The notes beneath the pieces are model-generated. The model had not been told where the DNA came from. It saw nothing but the letters and a program-made list of their open reading frames with translations, and did not search any database. From Corynebacterium silvaticum (GTDB lineage Bacteria > Actinomycetota > Actinomycetes > Mycobacteriales > Mycobacteriaceae): a DNA stretch of 64,000 nt. The first letter of the stretch is position 1. Each line of letters begins with the position of its first letter. Positions 17,045-26,882 of this stretch are shown here, piece after piece. Where the stretch lies: contig NZ_SDQO02000001.1 in NCBI RefSeq assembly GCF_004382825.2, forward strand, positions 806,001 to 870,000, given 5' to 3'. The position numbers were made by a program, and so were the translations under genes.

Positions 17045-19972
17045 ATGAAGAAGCTATTCATCCCAGATCCAGCCAATATTGGACAGCCCGCCAGGTCCAC
17101 CTCTCAAGCCGATGCGGCAGGTCCTGAACTATTATTACACGGCACGCCCCCATGGCTCGTCGATAAGCTTTCCGCAATAGTAGGACGCAAGAATGTTTTA
17201 GGCTCGTTATCAGATCTCATCCGTTTTGCCTCCGACGGTTCTCCCTACCGGCGTATTCCTCAAGTAGTGGTTCGTCCGCGAAACGAGGATGATCTTTCCC
17301 AATTGATGGTTTTTGCCAAAAGTGAACAGCGGCACCTCACGTTCCGGGCCGCCGGAACCTCGCTTAATGGACAAGCCTCCAGTGATGACATCTTGATCGA
17401 CCTCAAAACCCACTTTCAAGGCCTAGAGGTACTCGATGACGGCAAAAAGCTCTGGTCCCGCCCAGGCACAATCTTAGGTGATGCCCAAGCCGTCCTTGGC
17501 AGGTCGGGAGTCATGCTCGGCCCCGACCCCGGATCCACCTCCGTGTGTACGATTGGTGGCGTTATCGCAGATAATGCGGGAGGAATGCGCTGCTCAATAG
17601 AGCGGGACACCTACCATTGTATAGAACATGCCCGCATTGTTTTACCCAGTGTCTCGGTAATCGACACCGCACAAGGAGACGAGGCTTTCAAGCTTCAGGA
17701 ACCTGAACTCCATCAGGGTTTACTCGAATTACGCGATCGCATTCGCTCAGATTCGCAACTTGTTCAACGCTTGCGTACCAAGTTTTCCATCCGAAACACT
17801 AACGGATTGCGTCTCGACGCTTTTCTCGACGAAGACCAACCCGTACGCATTTTACTCAAGCTCATGGTGAGTTCGGAAGGCACCCTCGGCGCCATAACAG
17901 AATCCGTTATCCGCACAGTTCCACTACCAAAGAAAAGGGCTGTGGCCTGGGTGATGCTTAATGACATTAGAGACGCAGCAAACTATGTCAGTCCACTCAT
18001 GCAGACCGGAGCGGAAGCATGCGAATTGCTCGTTGCGCCTGTTCTTAAGCGGTCCGTCGGCAATTTCCCCGAAGCCCCTAGTTCTTGGGCCTCCATTCCA
18101 AACAACAGCGCTGCCCTACTTTTAGAAGTAGGTGGTGTTGATGAAAATGCGCTCGATAAGGCTATCGAACGTGCCACGGAGGTTTTATCCGAGGCACGAC
18201 TCATCGCTCCGCTTCAGTTTGATAAGACCCCAGAGGGACAACGCGGAGCGTGGCACATCCGCAACGGACTTTTGGCGTTATTGGGTCAGATCGCCCTCAG
18301 GGAACGGCCCTCATTACTGAAGACGTCTGCTTCCCGCCCGAAAGAATTGGTGAAGCTGCCGCCGATTTGCTCGATCTACTTGCCACGTACGGGTATCCCG
18401 AAATGGTCATGGGCCATGCAGCTTTTGGGAACTTGCACTTCTTCATCCTCCCGCACTTTGGCATGCAAGAAGAACGTGAAAATATGCCAGATTCCTTGAT
18501 GATCTGGCGAGCCTCGTTCTTGATGGTTATGACGGTTCGCTCAAGGCAGAACACGGAACCGGCCTCAACATGGCCCCCTTCTTGGAACGCGAATGGGGAA
18601 CGCAGGCCTGGAACCTCATGTGGGAAGTAAAACATCTTCTGGACCCAGTTGGGATACTCTCCCCTGACGTCAAGCTCACAAAGTCACAGGATATTCACCT
18701 CAAGAATTTTAAGACCTTCCCGCAGCTAGAAGAAGAGATTAATCCTTGCGTTGAATGCGGCTTTTGCGAACCTGTGTGCCCTTCTCGGCATGTCACGGTA
18801 ACACCCAGGCAGAGAATCGTATTACGTCGAGAAATGGCGCGACAAAAGCAGGACTCCCCTGTACTGAAAAACTGCAGGAAGAATACCAATACGCCGCAAT
18901 CAATATGTGCGCTGCAGACGGAGTGTGCTCCATCTCCATCGCCTGCCCGATCAGTATTGATACCGGAAAAGTGATGAAAGGCTTCCGATCTGCACAAACG
19001 ACGCGTACTGCGCAAAAAGTCGCCTTATCAGGCGCACAAAAATGGGACGTCGTGGAAAAACTAGTCCGCGGTGGGGTTATAAGCGCCCATGCTCTTGGCA
19101 CCAACACAATAAAAGTCCTCTCTGACACAGCTCGCGGGGTCATCAATCCCGATATCCTTCCCACTATCCCCGGCGAACTCCCCAAAGCAGCCCAACGATT
19201 GCCTAGCACCTAACGCGAGGGAGCTCGTGCGGTGTATTTTCCAGCGTGCATCAACAGAATGTTCGGACCTTCGCAGCATTCTGCCCCTGGCTCTCTTGAT
19301 CTACCCCACTCCATCGTGGAGCTGGGGCGCCGAACCGGAGCACCCGTATGGATCCCAGAAAACGTCGCGGGGCTTTGCTGCGGCACGCCTTGGTCTTCAA
19401 AAGGATACGACGAGGCTTTCGCTTTTACAGTTGGATCACTGGTCAATGCCATGTGGAACTGGTCTTCCCAAGGCGAACTTCCCATCATTATCGATGCGTC
19501 AAGCTGCGTTCATGGACTACTAGACCATGCTCCCGACGCCCTTGACGGAGAAGACCTGCAACGATTCCACGCGTTAAGAATCTTGGACGTGGTGGAATGG
19601 CTCGACGCTGAAGTTATCGATCACCTTGCAATTACGGAAAATATAGGAACTATCGGGCTGCACCCTACGTGTTCCATCCAGCACATGGGGTTGGTCGACA
19701 CGCTTACTCACGTAGCAGCCGTCGCAGGGACAGTGACGATTCCCTCCGGCGCACATTGCTGTGGGTCTGCCGGAGATTGAGTCATGCTGCATCCGGAACT
19801 CACGGAATCCGCCACTCGCGAGGAACGCGTCGCGCTCGACACAGGGAATTTTGATTGCTTTGTAGCCTCCAATCGCACGTGTGAGATGGGGCTTGAGATG
19901 ATGTCTGGAAAGCCCTTCGAGCATGTGGCAACTCTCCTGGAACGAGTCTCCCGACCAGTAATATCCCCTTAA
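17045..19972 (+). pseudogene. FAD-binding / Fe-S dehydrogenase (D-lactate dehydrogenase-like), multiply broken
   Basis: The pieces add up to an about 975-residue flavin and iron-sulfur dehydrogenase of the fused GlcD-GlcF/Dld type. These oxidise D-2-hydroxy acids such as D-lactate at the membrane. The FAD domain is clear (RAAGTSLNGQASSDDILIDL; PDPGSTSVCTIGGVIADNAG). So are the ferredoxin-like cysteines (CVECGFCEPVCPS; CAADGVCSISIACPI) and the C-terminal Cys-rich repeats (GLCCGTPW; HPTCSIQHMG; HCCGSAGD). The frame breaks three times by single missing bases: at G run 18283-18285, at A run 18479-18482, and near 18866. Two in-frame stops follow, TAA at 19211 and TGA at 19778 (the latter where the family has CGA/Arg). 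Nonsense changes plus indels indicate real decay. Upstream of 18283 the frame is intact. Confidence 0.9.
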
Positions 19973-20011
19973 ATAGGTAAAGGTTTTATCTCCACACCTT
20001 TCCAGCCACAT

Positions 20012-20046
20012 CGTAGTGACCTGCACCATTTGGGCAGGTCACTACG
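20012..20046 (+). terminator. Hairpin after the broken dehydrogenase
   Basis: A perfect 13-bp inverted repeat (20012-20024 with 20034-20046) with a nine-base loop lies 40 bases after the last codon of the dehydrogenase remnant. No long T run follows, so termination is plausible rather than certain. Confidence 0.6.
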
Positions 20047-20098
20047 CATTTCACCTGTTTCATACGATCTTTCCCTTCCTATGCACCTTCCCACACTC

Positions 20099-20126
20099 CA
20101 CAAAATCCCACAAAATCCCACAAAAT
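20099..20126 (+). repeat. Short tandem repeat CACAAAATCC, about 2.8 copies
   Basis: Two exact copies and one partial copy of a ten-base unit lie about 80 bases upstream of the MHS transporter start. A related TCCCACA lies just downstream. One-turn spacing would suit a regulator binding on one face of the DNA, but slipped-strand duplication is equally likely. Confidence 0.55.
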
Positions 20127-20208
20127 GATATTTACATCCCACACTGCGGGAAGCTATGTTAGGGGTTCCACCCTCTCGGATGGATATCGATGCATAAGGA
20201 GTGTGATG

Positions 20209-21591
20209 ATGAGCTCATCGACCGCCCCCGCCACGGCGGAACGCAATACCCATGGGACAGCACGTCCAAAAGTAGATAAAGCCATGAGACGTAAAATCAT
20301 CACCGCTTCCCTGGTGGGAACTACCATTGAGTTCTACGATTTTTACGCTTATGCCACAGCCGCGGTTGCGGTGTTTCCCCACCTGTTCTTCCCCAAAAAT
20401 GAAGATCCAACCGTTGGCTTGCTCGCGTCTTTTGCCACTTTCGGCTTGGCCTTTGTAGCCCGCCCATTGGGCTCTATCATTTTCGGGCACTTTGGGGATC
20501 GTATTGGACGAAAAGCCACTCTCGTAGGTTCCTTGCTTACGATGGGCATAGCCACTTTTCTTATTGCATTCCTGCCCACGTACGCCCAAGTAGGTATAGC
20601 CGCACCCGCGCTTTTGGCTCTCATGAGGTTTTGCCAAGGTCTAGGGCTAGGAGGCGAATGGTCAGGAGCTGCTCTTTTGGCAACTGAAACAGCCGAAAAA
20701 GGCAAACGCGCATGGGCCGCAATGTGGCCACAATTAGGAGCTCCTTTTGGTTTCCTCCTGGCCAACGGTTTCTTCCTGTTTTTGGTCACTACCCTGGGAC
20801 ACACAAACGGCGATCTTGAAGGCGCTTTCATGACATGGGGTTGGCGGGTCCCCTTCGCGATGTCTGCAGTAATGGTGATTATCGGTTTATGGGTTCGCTT
20901 TACCCTTGAAGAAACCCCTGTCTTTAAAGCAGCAGTAAAGTCCGGCAAGAAGGTAAAAACTCCGCTGACCGAGGCTTTCAAGACAGCTTGGCGCCCCATG
21001 ATCTTGGGGACCTTCATCATGCTGAGCTGCTACACACTGTTTTACCTAGTCACCACATGGGTACTCTCCTATGGCATCGGCAAAAAAGATCTTGGCCTGG
21101 GCCTTGGAATCCCCTATATCGACTTCCTCAAACTCCAGCTTATTTCTATCGTCGCTTTCATCATTGGTATCCCTCTGGCAGGACAAATGGCAGATCGTCG
21201 CGGCCGAAAGTCCTCGCTCATTGGTATCTCGATAGTCATGATTGTTTTCGGGTTGTCGTTTAAGCTCTTCCTCAATCCCGCAACGGCTACCGAGGGCAGC
21301 GTCTTGGCTTTCCTCGCGATCGGAATGTTTATCATGGGCCTCATCTTCGGCCCGATGTCTGCAGTCCTCCCAGAGCTGTTCCCCACCAATGTTCGGTACA
21401 CGGGATCGGGAATTAGTTACAACGTTTCATCCATCCTGGGTGCTGCGGTGGCTCCCTTCATTGCTACTGCCCTTGTTCATTCTTATGGGGTCGGAGTGGT
21501 CGGAATCTACCTCATTGTCGTATCACTCATCACGCTAGTCGCGGTTTTCTGCATGAAAGAAACACGGCATTTTGACATGTCCGAGATCTAG
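20209..21591 (+). CDS. MHS-family MFS transporter (metabolite:proton symporter)
   Basis: A twelve-helix major facilitator of about 460 residues, of the metabolite:H+ symporter type (ProP/ShiA/KgtP relatives). The signature start of helix 1, SLVGTTIEFYDFYAYATAAV, is present. So are the loop 2-3 motif GHFGDRIGRKATLVG, the helix 4-5 motif MRFCQGLGLGGEWSGAALLA, and the second-half motif GQMADRRGRKSSLIG. The frame is open to 20125, but AAGGAG at 20196-20201 points to ATG 20206 or 20209. The protein then starts MSSSTAPATAER. The substrate is unknown: this family carries dicarboxylates, betaines, shikimate and others. Confidence 0.88.
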   Translation: MSSSTAPATAERNTHGTARPKVDKAMRRKIITASLVGTTIEFYDFYAYATAAVAVFPHLFFPKNEDPTVGLLASFATFGLAFVARPLGSIIFGHFGDRIGRKATLVGSLLTMGIATFLIAFLPTYAQVGIAAPALLALMRFCQGLGLGGEWSGAALLATETAEKGKRAWAAMWPQLGAPFGFLLANGFFLFLVTTLGHTNGDLEGAFMTWGWRVPFAMSAVMVIIGLWVRFTLEETPVFKAAVKSGKKVKTPLTEAFKTAWRPMILGTFIMLSCYTLFYLVTTWVLSYGIGKKDLGLGLGIPYIDFLKLQLISIVAFIIGIPLAGQMADRRGRKSSLIGISIVMIVFGLSFKLFLNPATATEGSVLAFLAIGMFIMGLIFGPMSAVLPELFPTNVRYTGSGISYNVSSILGAAVAPFIATALVHSYGVGVVGIYLIVVSLITLVAVFCMKETRHFDMSEI

Positions 21592-21605
21592 CCCCTAGCA
21601 AATAA

Positions 21606-21666
21606 ACACAATGCACCCCTGTGCGTGATCAAGATATCAAGGTCATGGCGCATGGGTGCATTGTGT
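21606..21666. terminator. Bidirectional hairpin between the MHS transporter and the CFA-like gene
   Basis: A 13-bp perfect inverted repeat (21606-21618 with 21654-21666) extends inward with an imperfect second stem. It sits between convergent genes and is followed by TCGTTTTATT on the plus strand. Confidence 0.8.
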
Positions 21667-21677
21667 CGTTTTATTGC

Positions 21678-22994
21678 TTATCGACGTCGCCTGCGGTTCC
21701 TTGTTGTCGCCGTGATCTGCACAGCGTCCAGCGCTCCAACGCGGAACAACGCTTCCCGAATAGCCAATTGGAATACCCATAGCCGCCGGTATACCGGGTC
21801 AAAACCATCTGCAGCGGCCTCCCGCAGGAGGCCTTCAAATGTGGCTCGCTGCAGGCGCAGCCCTTCCTGATAATGGCCCCCGACATGTGTTTCCGCGGTG
21901 ATTCTCAAATCTGAGGAGACGTCGAAAAGCTTATGTACGTTCTCCATCGTCATAAGGTCTAAGGCTGGCCAAATATATGCTTTGCACACATTTAACGCAC
22001 TTGTGGCAACATCCGGCATGAGTCCAGTCAGCACCACGGATTGCGCCGCAAGATAACCACCCGCGGTAAGCAGGCGATCAAGTGTTTGCACATAGCGTTT
22101 GCGCATCCGAGGACCCATAAACTCAAGCTTTTCTACGCTGGTAATCACGTCATAGCTCATGGGCCATGCAGCAGCTTCTGGCATCGAGGTATCAAGCAAC
22201 TCCACATGGATGCTACCCTCGACTTTCGCGAGATCTAGCACGTACTTCATGTCTTGAGAATGTTCACGATCAGCCGTCAAGACGTCAACGGTTGCACGCC
22301 GATGTGCCGCATTGATGGCTAAGACAGGCCCAGAACTGGGGAAATCAAGGAGATGTGTCCCTGCATGCACGTGTGCTGCGTCGAGAAGCATCGTTGTTGC
22401 TCGTAGCTGTCCGTCCCCGAGGTCGGCTTTCTCCACTATTGTGGGGTCACTCACCGTAGTGACGTCTACAAAGTGACTCGCTGGTTCGTTAGCTTTTCCC
22501 GCGCCTCTGACAAAACTTCTTACGGAAGTTCTCTCTGTGGTGGGAACACCCGAGGAAAAGACGGTCCCATGAACGCTCATTCCGTCCCCAGAAAACAGCC
22601 TGACAAGTTGTGGCGGAATCTCTTTCCCCTGGTATTCGCCCCCTAACGAGGCATGGGAGCCCTTCGGGTTATACCCCACAGCAAAAAGCTTTACTAGTAC
22701 GTCAACCAGCCGCTCAGACGTCCATTCTTCCGCCATGTAGCCTTCGGCAAGCCCAAGCCAGCCAGCCGCAGCTATTCGACGAAACAAGGTTTCCTCTACT
22801 ACAACGAGATCCGGGTCCTCACCGTCAAGACGCAAGCCGGCTTTGAAACAAGCAGCAGCAAACTCTGATTCCGCTTTACGCGCCTTCATTGTAATCCGAA
22901 AGCCCTCAGGCACAGTGGCTATGCTTGGCCACATTTCGGCGTCGATACGCACAAGATGATCACGCGAGCCTGAATGTCCTTTCACAAGGGACAA
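21678..22994 (-). CDS. Cyclopropane-fatty-acyl-phospholipid synthase-like protein
   Basis: A 438-residue protein whose overall layout resembles CFA synthases: an N-terminal domain (about 1-150) and a C-terminal methyltransferase domain. The C-terminal part retains YDVITSVEKLEFMGPRMR, LDRLLTAGGYLAAQSVVL and HVGGHYQEGLRLQRATFEG. The usual AdoMet-binding glycine motif (LDIGCGWGG in true enzymes) is replaced by LLDFPSSGPVLAI, so the methyl donor may not bind in the usual way. It is convergent with the MHS transporter and divergent from ndh. Enzymatic activity is uncertain. Confidence 0.72.
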   Translation of the reverse strand: MSLVKGHSGSRDHLVRIDAEMWPSIATVPEGFRITMKARKAESEFAAACFKAGLRLDGEDPDLVVVEETLFRRIAAAGWLGLAEGYMAEEWTSERLVDVLVKLFAVGYNPKGSHASLGGEYQGKEIPPQLVRLFSGDGMSVHGTVFSSGVPTTERTSVRSFVRGAGKANEPASHFVDVTTVSDPTIVEKADLGDGQLRATTMLLDAAHVHAGTHLLDFPSSGPVLAINAAHRRATVDVLTADREHSQDMKYVLDLAKVEGSIHVELLDTSMPEAAAWPMSYDVITSVEKLEFMGPRMRKRYVQTLDRLLTAGGYLAAQSVVLTGLMPDVATSALNVCKAYIWPALDLMTMENVHKLFDVSSDLRITAETHVGGHYQEGLRLQRATFEGLLREAAADGFDPVYRRLWVFQLAIREALFRVGALDAVQITATTRNRRRRR

Positions 22995-23157
22995 GCTTAG
23001 TGTGAGCGAATCGTTTATGAGCGCAGACGCGCGAAGCAGGGAGCGGATGATGAATTACCAGCCAAGTAGGACTACCATAAAGAAGTCGCTCAAAAGCGGG
23101 CGAAAATCACACTAGCGAATGACTTTTTTCACTTTTTAGTCGAGGAGACAGTTTTCA

Positions 23158-24516
23158 ATGTCTGACAACCCATTTCGCCCTGAAGGCGGCCGCCATCACG
23201 TCGTCGTGATTGGCTCCGGCTTCGGTGGTCTATTCGCGGTCCAGAACCTCAAGGATGCTGACGTCGATATTACTTTGATCGACCGGACAAACCACCACCT
23301 TTTCCAGCCGTTGCTCTATCAAGTAGCAACCGGCATCCTTTCCTCGGGTGAAATTGCCCCCCAGACACGCCAAGTCCTGCTCAAACAGGACAACGTCAAC
23401 GTTGTCAAAGCCGAAGTCACCGACATTAATACCTCGGCTAAGACAGTGTCTGCGTCACTTGGCGAGTACTCCAAGACCATCGAGTATGACTCCCTGATCG
23501 TGGCCGCCGGTGCAGGGCAGTCCTACTTTGGAAATGATCACTTCGCACAGTATGCCCCAGGTATGAAGACGATCGACGATGCCCTTGAACTACGTGCGCG
23601 CATCCTCGGAGCCTTCGAGCGCGCAGAGATCTGCGATGATCCTGCCGAGCGAGACCGTCTTCTCACCTTCGTGATCGTTGGCGCAGGTCCTACAGGTGTT
23701 GAACTGGCGGGTCAGCTTGCAGAGATGGCGCACCGGACGTTGGCAGGCGAATACACTCGCTTCAACCCCGCCAATGCAAAGATCATCCTCCTTGATGGTG
23801 CCCCCCAGGTTTTGCCGCCTTTTGGCAAGCGTCTGGGATGTAACGCTCAGCGTGAGCTCGAAAAGATTGGTGTGACAGTTAAACTCAACGCCATCGTCAC
23901 CGACGTTGATGAAAACTCAGTCACCTACAAATCTACGACGGATAACTCCACCCACACCATCAACTCTTTCTGCAAGATTTGGTCTGCTGGCGTCGCCGCT
24001 TCCCCTTTGGGTAAGGTTCTCGCCGATCAGCTCGGAGTGGACGTTGATCGCGCTGGACGCGTCCCCGTTAACCCGGATCTCTCTGTAGGCAGCGAGAAAA
24101 ATGTCTTTGTCATTGGTGACATGATGTCGCTAAACAACCTTCCCGGTGTCGCGCAAACCGCTATCCAGGGTGGCGCGTATGTTGCAGAACAGATCGCAGC
24201 CGAGGTTGAAGGACGCAGTGCCGACGAGCGCGAGCCTTTTGAATATTACGATAAAGGCTCCATGGCTACCGTCTCTAGGTTCAATGCCGTGGTCAAACTT
24301 GGAAAAGTTGAGGTCACAGGCTTCATCGGGTGGGTCATGTGGCTCTGCGTCCACCTCATGTTCCTCGTCGGTTTCCGCAACCGCGCGACTGCAGCTTTCT
24401 CATGGGGAATCAACGCGCTGTCACGTAAGCGCTGGAACTTGGCGACCACTCGCCAACAGCTGCATGCACGTGGCGCGCTTGCAGAGCAGGATAAAAATTT
24501 GGAAGCCAAAAACTAG
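23158..24516 (+). CDS. ndh: Type II NADH dehydrogenase
   Basis: Ndh oxidises NADH and reduces menaquinone at the cytoplasmic membrane without pumping protons. It is a main NADH entry point of the corynebacterial respiratory chain. The 452-residue product has both dinucleotide folds: VVVIGSGFGGLFAVQNL (FAD) near the N-terminus and VIVGAGPTGVELAGQLAE (NADH) around residue 180. The FAD-closing motif VFVIGDMMSLNNLPGVAQTA and the quinone-side AIQGGAYVA are present. A hydrophobic segment (about residues 385-410, GFIGWVMWLCVHLMFLVG) is the likely membrane anchor. A 54-base perfect palindrome follows the stop. Confidence 0.95.
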   Translation: MSDNPFRPEGGRHHVVVIGSGFGGLFAVQNLKDADVDITLIDRTNHHLFQPLLYQVATGILSSGEIAPQTRQVLLKQDNVNVVKAEVTDINTSAKTVSASLGEYSKTIEYDSLIVAAGAGQSYFGNDHFAQYAPGMKTIDDALELRARILGAFERAEICDDPAERDRLLTFVIVGAGPTGVELAGQLAEMAHRTLAGEYTRFNPANAKIILLDGAPQVLPPFGKRLGCNAQRELEKIGVTVKLNAIVTDVDENSVTYKSTTDNSTHTINSFCKIWSAGVAASPLGKVLADQLGVDVDRAGRVPVNPDLSVGSEKNVFVIGDMMSLNNLPGVAQTAIQGGAYVAEQIAAEVEGRSADEREPFEYYDKGSMATVSRFNAVVKLGKVEVTGFIGWVMWLCVHLMFLVGFRNRATAAFSWGINALSRKRWNLATTRQQLHARGALAEQDKNLEAKN

Positions 24517-24533
24517 TAATCGACTTCCTGCGT

Positions 24534-24587
24534 GAGGTAAGGCCCCTTGCTACATGAAAATTTTCATGTAGCAAGGGGCCTTACCTC
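24534..24587. terminator. Long palindromic terminator after ndh
   Basis: A 54-base perfect palindrome (27-bp arms, no unpaired loop by sequence) lies between convergent ndh and the membrane protein at 24596. The centre is AAAATTTT, and each arm contains a strong GGCCCC/GGGGCC block. Confidence 0.85.
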
Positions 24588-24595
24588 ATTGGGAC

Positions 24596-25198
24596 TTAAA
24601 CTCTTTGGTTTCCGTCTTCTCGTTGTTGGAACCTACCGAGAAGGAAGAAACTTACTATCAAAGCAACAAAGCTGACCACCAGAGTTATATGCAACGGCGG
24701 CTCATCTATTACAAAAAGAAGATGTCTCCATGGCGTGTTTTCTAAGCTTTGCCACACTATGGTTTGAACAAGGAATTGCGCAATGAGTAGCAGCATAAGC
24801 GTATCTGTGCGTACAAATCCGCCGACTCCTATGCACAATCCCAGAGTGACAGTAGCTGTAGCTATATACGCAAATCGTGCACCATCATCTGCACCTAATG
24901 CAGCCATCCAGAGCAACCCCCACAGCACTATGAAAATAACGCCGTTAACCCATTTCCATGAATGCGATGAACCCTGCTCTAACCGCGATATCTCATTGCG
25001 AAATATCAAAACAACGTTAAAAGCGTAGGCTGTTCCAACAACGCCATTGAGAGTTACAGCATGCAAGCCACTGAGCCACGGTATATTAACGACCGTACTT
25101 CCAGCACCGTAGACTGCAAACATCACAATACCAGTTAATAGACAGGCCTCCCACAGTTTATGACCTCGGCAATAAAGAATCGTCCGTGATCGCATCAT
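24596..25198 (-). CDS. Six-helix membrane protein, partner of an ABC transporter
   Basis: A 200-residue hydrophobic protein with about six membrane helices (first around residues 14-34, last around 172-192) and a charged C-terminal tail. I do not recognise the family. It begins one base after the stop of the ABC ATPase-permease fusion, so the two are surely cotranscribed, and it may be the second transmembrane subunit of that transporter. The flat, AT-leaning composition resembles the ABC gene rather than the neighbouring ndh. Confidence 0.72.
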   Translation of the reverse strand: MMRSRTILYCRGHKLWEACLLTGIVMFAVYGAGSTVVNIPWLSGLHAVTLNGVVGTAYAFNVVLIFRNEISRLEQGSSHSWKWVNGVIFIVLWGLLWMAALGADDGARFAYIATATVTLGLCIGVGGFVRTDTLMLLLIAQFLVQTIVWQSLENTPWRHLLFVIDEPPLHITLVVSFVALIVSFFLLGRFQQREDGNQRV

Positions 25199-25199
25199 A

Positions 25200-26882
25200 T
25201 TATCCTTGTACCGGACATAAAGCTTGACTTAGACGCTGCTCAACTTTGCTTATTTCAATCTGTTCTGCTGGATTCCACGGAAGAGTACTTCGCACAATGC
25301 CTATTTCCTGTGCACTTACTCCGCACAATTGACTGCCGGACCGAGCTAGCTCTAATGAACCAATGTAGTCAACGTAATCCCCCAGCACGCCTTCGAGAGA
25401 CCGCTGTCCGCTGAATTCTAGATTTTGCTTCGAGACATCACCCCACGTCGCAGGACCATCTGCATAATGTTTCCATTCCAGAGGTGCGATGTGCCTAAAA
25501 ATTTCGCGAGCTTGTGCATTGAGGTCCACGCTGTTCTTCGATACCTCTGGCCATGCACAGACATCATCAGTGCAGACCATATCTGAACGATCACGATCAA
25601 TCACACCAAATGCATTCACGTTGCTGTTGATTAAGCCGCTTCCGATAAGGAATGCCAAACCTGTTATAAAGATCGGCATTGCATTAATCGGTCTAACTTT
25701 GAAACCAATAGCCAATCCGATCACCATGAGAGCAACGCTTACTACTGTTCCCGCTGCTACAAAGATAGCGCGGCTGTCTAAAACAGAATTTAGTGAACAG
25801 CAAGCAATCAGGTCGCCGACCATTCGGCGCACTGCCCCAGGTGGAGCCGCTGAAGGAAGCAATGCATACCATGTGTAGGCAGCAGCTGCAGAAAGGCTGA
25901 CAGCGATTAACGGCCTAAGTATCAAACCAAATGTGCATCCTATAGCTACCCAACTTATACCCACGGCATACGAATAGGAGACCATTTCTAGAAATGTTAT
26001 TGAATACAAGAAACGTAAGTTGTTTCCTAAAAATAACACCGCTAATAAATAACCTATTGTCGGGAAAAAAGAAAACAGCAAAATTCTACTTACAATAATT
26101 TTGCGGATGGCACTACTACCAAGATTGATAACAGCTTGAAATCTAGACATTTCCCATGCAACGGCAGCGGCAGTAGCTGGGGCCATGATATAAAAAGTAA
26201 GCGTTGACTGACCCAAGACAGTTTGGCTATAACCTGATGCCTCTATGCTTGATAGAGGCATCAAACACAGCACAGAAGAAATAGCGCATAGCCACAAAGA
26301 AGGACGCTTTATCCAATGCGCTCGTTCGTATATAGCAGTGATTTTTTGTTTGCTCAACGGATCTAGTGCTGCACTAGGTTCATCCAAAAGCAACGTATCC
26401 GAGCCTGAATTAAGAGCTGTGGAAATTGCTAAGCGAGCACGCTCGCCACCACTTAAGCTTTCACATCGTTGGCGTTCAGCATGGGAAAGGTCTACAAAAT
26501 CAAGCCAGCTTGCGCAATCTCTGCGTGCATTTTTCCAAGACTGCCCCCGTAACCAAGCAACATAAGAACAATATTCAGCACAGGTAAAACCAACAATTGG
26601 ACGGAAAGTTTGTTCTACACTAGCCACCACCCCAGAATTGCTCACTGTCCCTACATCTGGTTTTATTTTCCTTCCCAGAATTGAGAGAAGCGTTGATTTA
26701 CCTGCCCCATTAATCCCCAATAGCAGCGTAGGCCGTTGGTCTATTACGAGTTGAGAAATATCAAGAATACTTCTCTTCGAACGGGTGACTTTAATTCCTT
26801 CAATATTAATAAACAATCTTGAGCCAATCGACGGTTGATCTATTCCAGTCAAAAATTCCAACGTGGGTTGAGTAGCCACCAT
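25200..26882 (-). CDS. ABC transporter: ATPase fused directly to a permease, H-loop missing
   Basis: A 560-residue protein. Residues about 25-180 are an ABC ATPase: Walker A GINGAGKS (56-63), Q-loop Gln 91, signature LSGGE (143-147), Walker B TLLLDEP (163-169), D-loop SAALD (170-174). The ATPase then ends abruptly. The switch histidine expected about 30 residues after Walker B is absent, and membrane helices start near residue 194. About eight helices follow to about residue 400, and then an outside-facing tail with four cysteines including VCTDDVCAWPEV. This looks like an in-frame deletion that joined an ATPase gene to a downstream permease gene, or an unusual natural fusion. The substrate is unknown. 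Confidence 0.75.
   Translation of the reverse strand: MVATQPTLEFLTGIDQPSIGSRLFINIEGIKVTRSKRSILDISQLVIDQRPTLLLGINGAGKSTLLSILGRKIKPDVGTVSNSGVVASVEQTFRPIVGFTCAEYCSYVAWLRGQSWKNARRDCASWLDFVDLSHAERQRCESLSGGERARLAISTALNSGSDTLLLDEPSAALDPLSKQKITAIYERAHWIKRPSLWLCAISSVLCLMPLSSIEASGYSQTVLGQSTLTFYIMAPATAAAVAWEMSRFQAVINLGSSAIRKIIVSRILLFSFFPTIGYLLAVLFLGNNLRFLYSITFLEMVSYSYAVGISWVAIGCTFGLILRPLIAVSLSAAAAYTWYALLPSAAPPGAVRRMVGDLIACCSLNSVLDSRAIFVAAGTVVSVALMVIGLAIGFKVRPINAMPIFITGLAFLIGSGLINSNVNAFGVIDRDRSDMVCTDDVCAWPEVSKNSVDLNAQAREIFRHIAPLEWKHYADGPATWGDVSKQNLEFSGQRSLEGVLGDYVDYIGSLELARSGSQLCGVSAQEIGIVRSTLPWNPAEQIEISKVEQRLSQALCPVQG

Noticed and set aside
20099..20126. Possible CRISPR-like repeat
   Set aside because: Only about three copies of a 10-base unit without spacers; it is a plain tandem repeat. 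No CRISPR array or cas gene was seen in the window.
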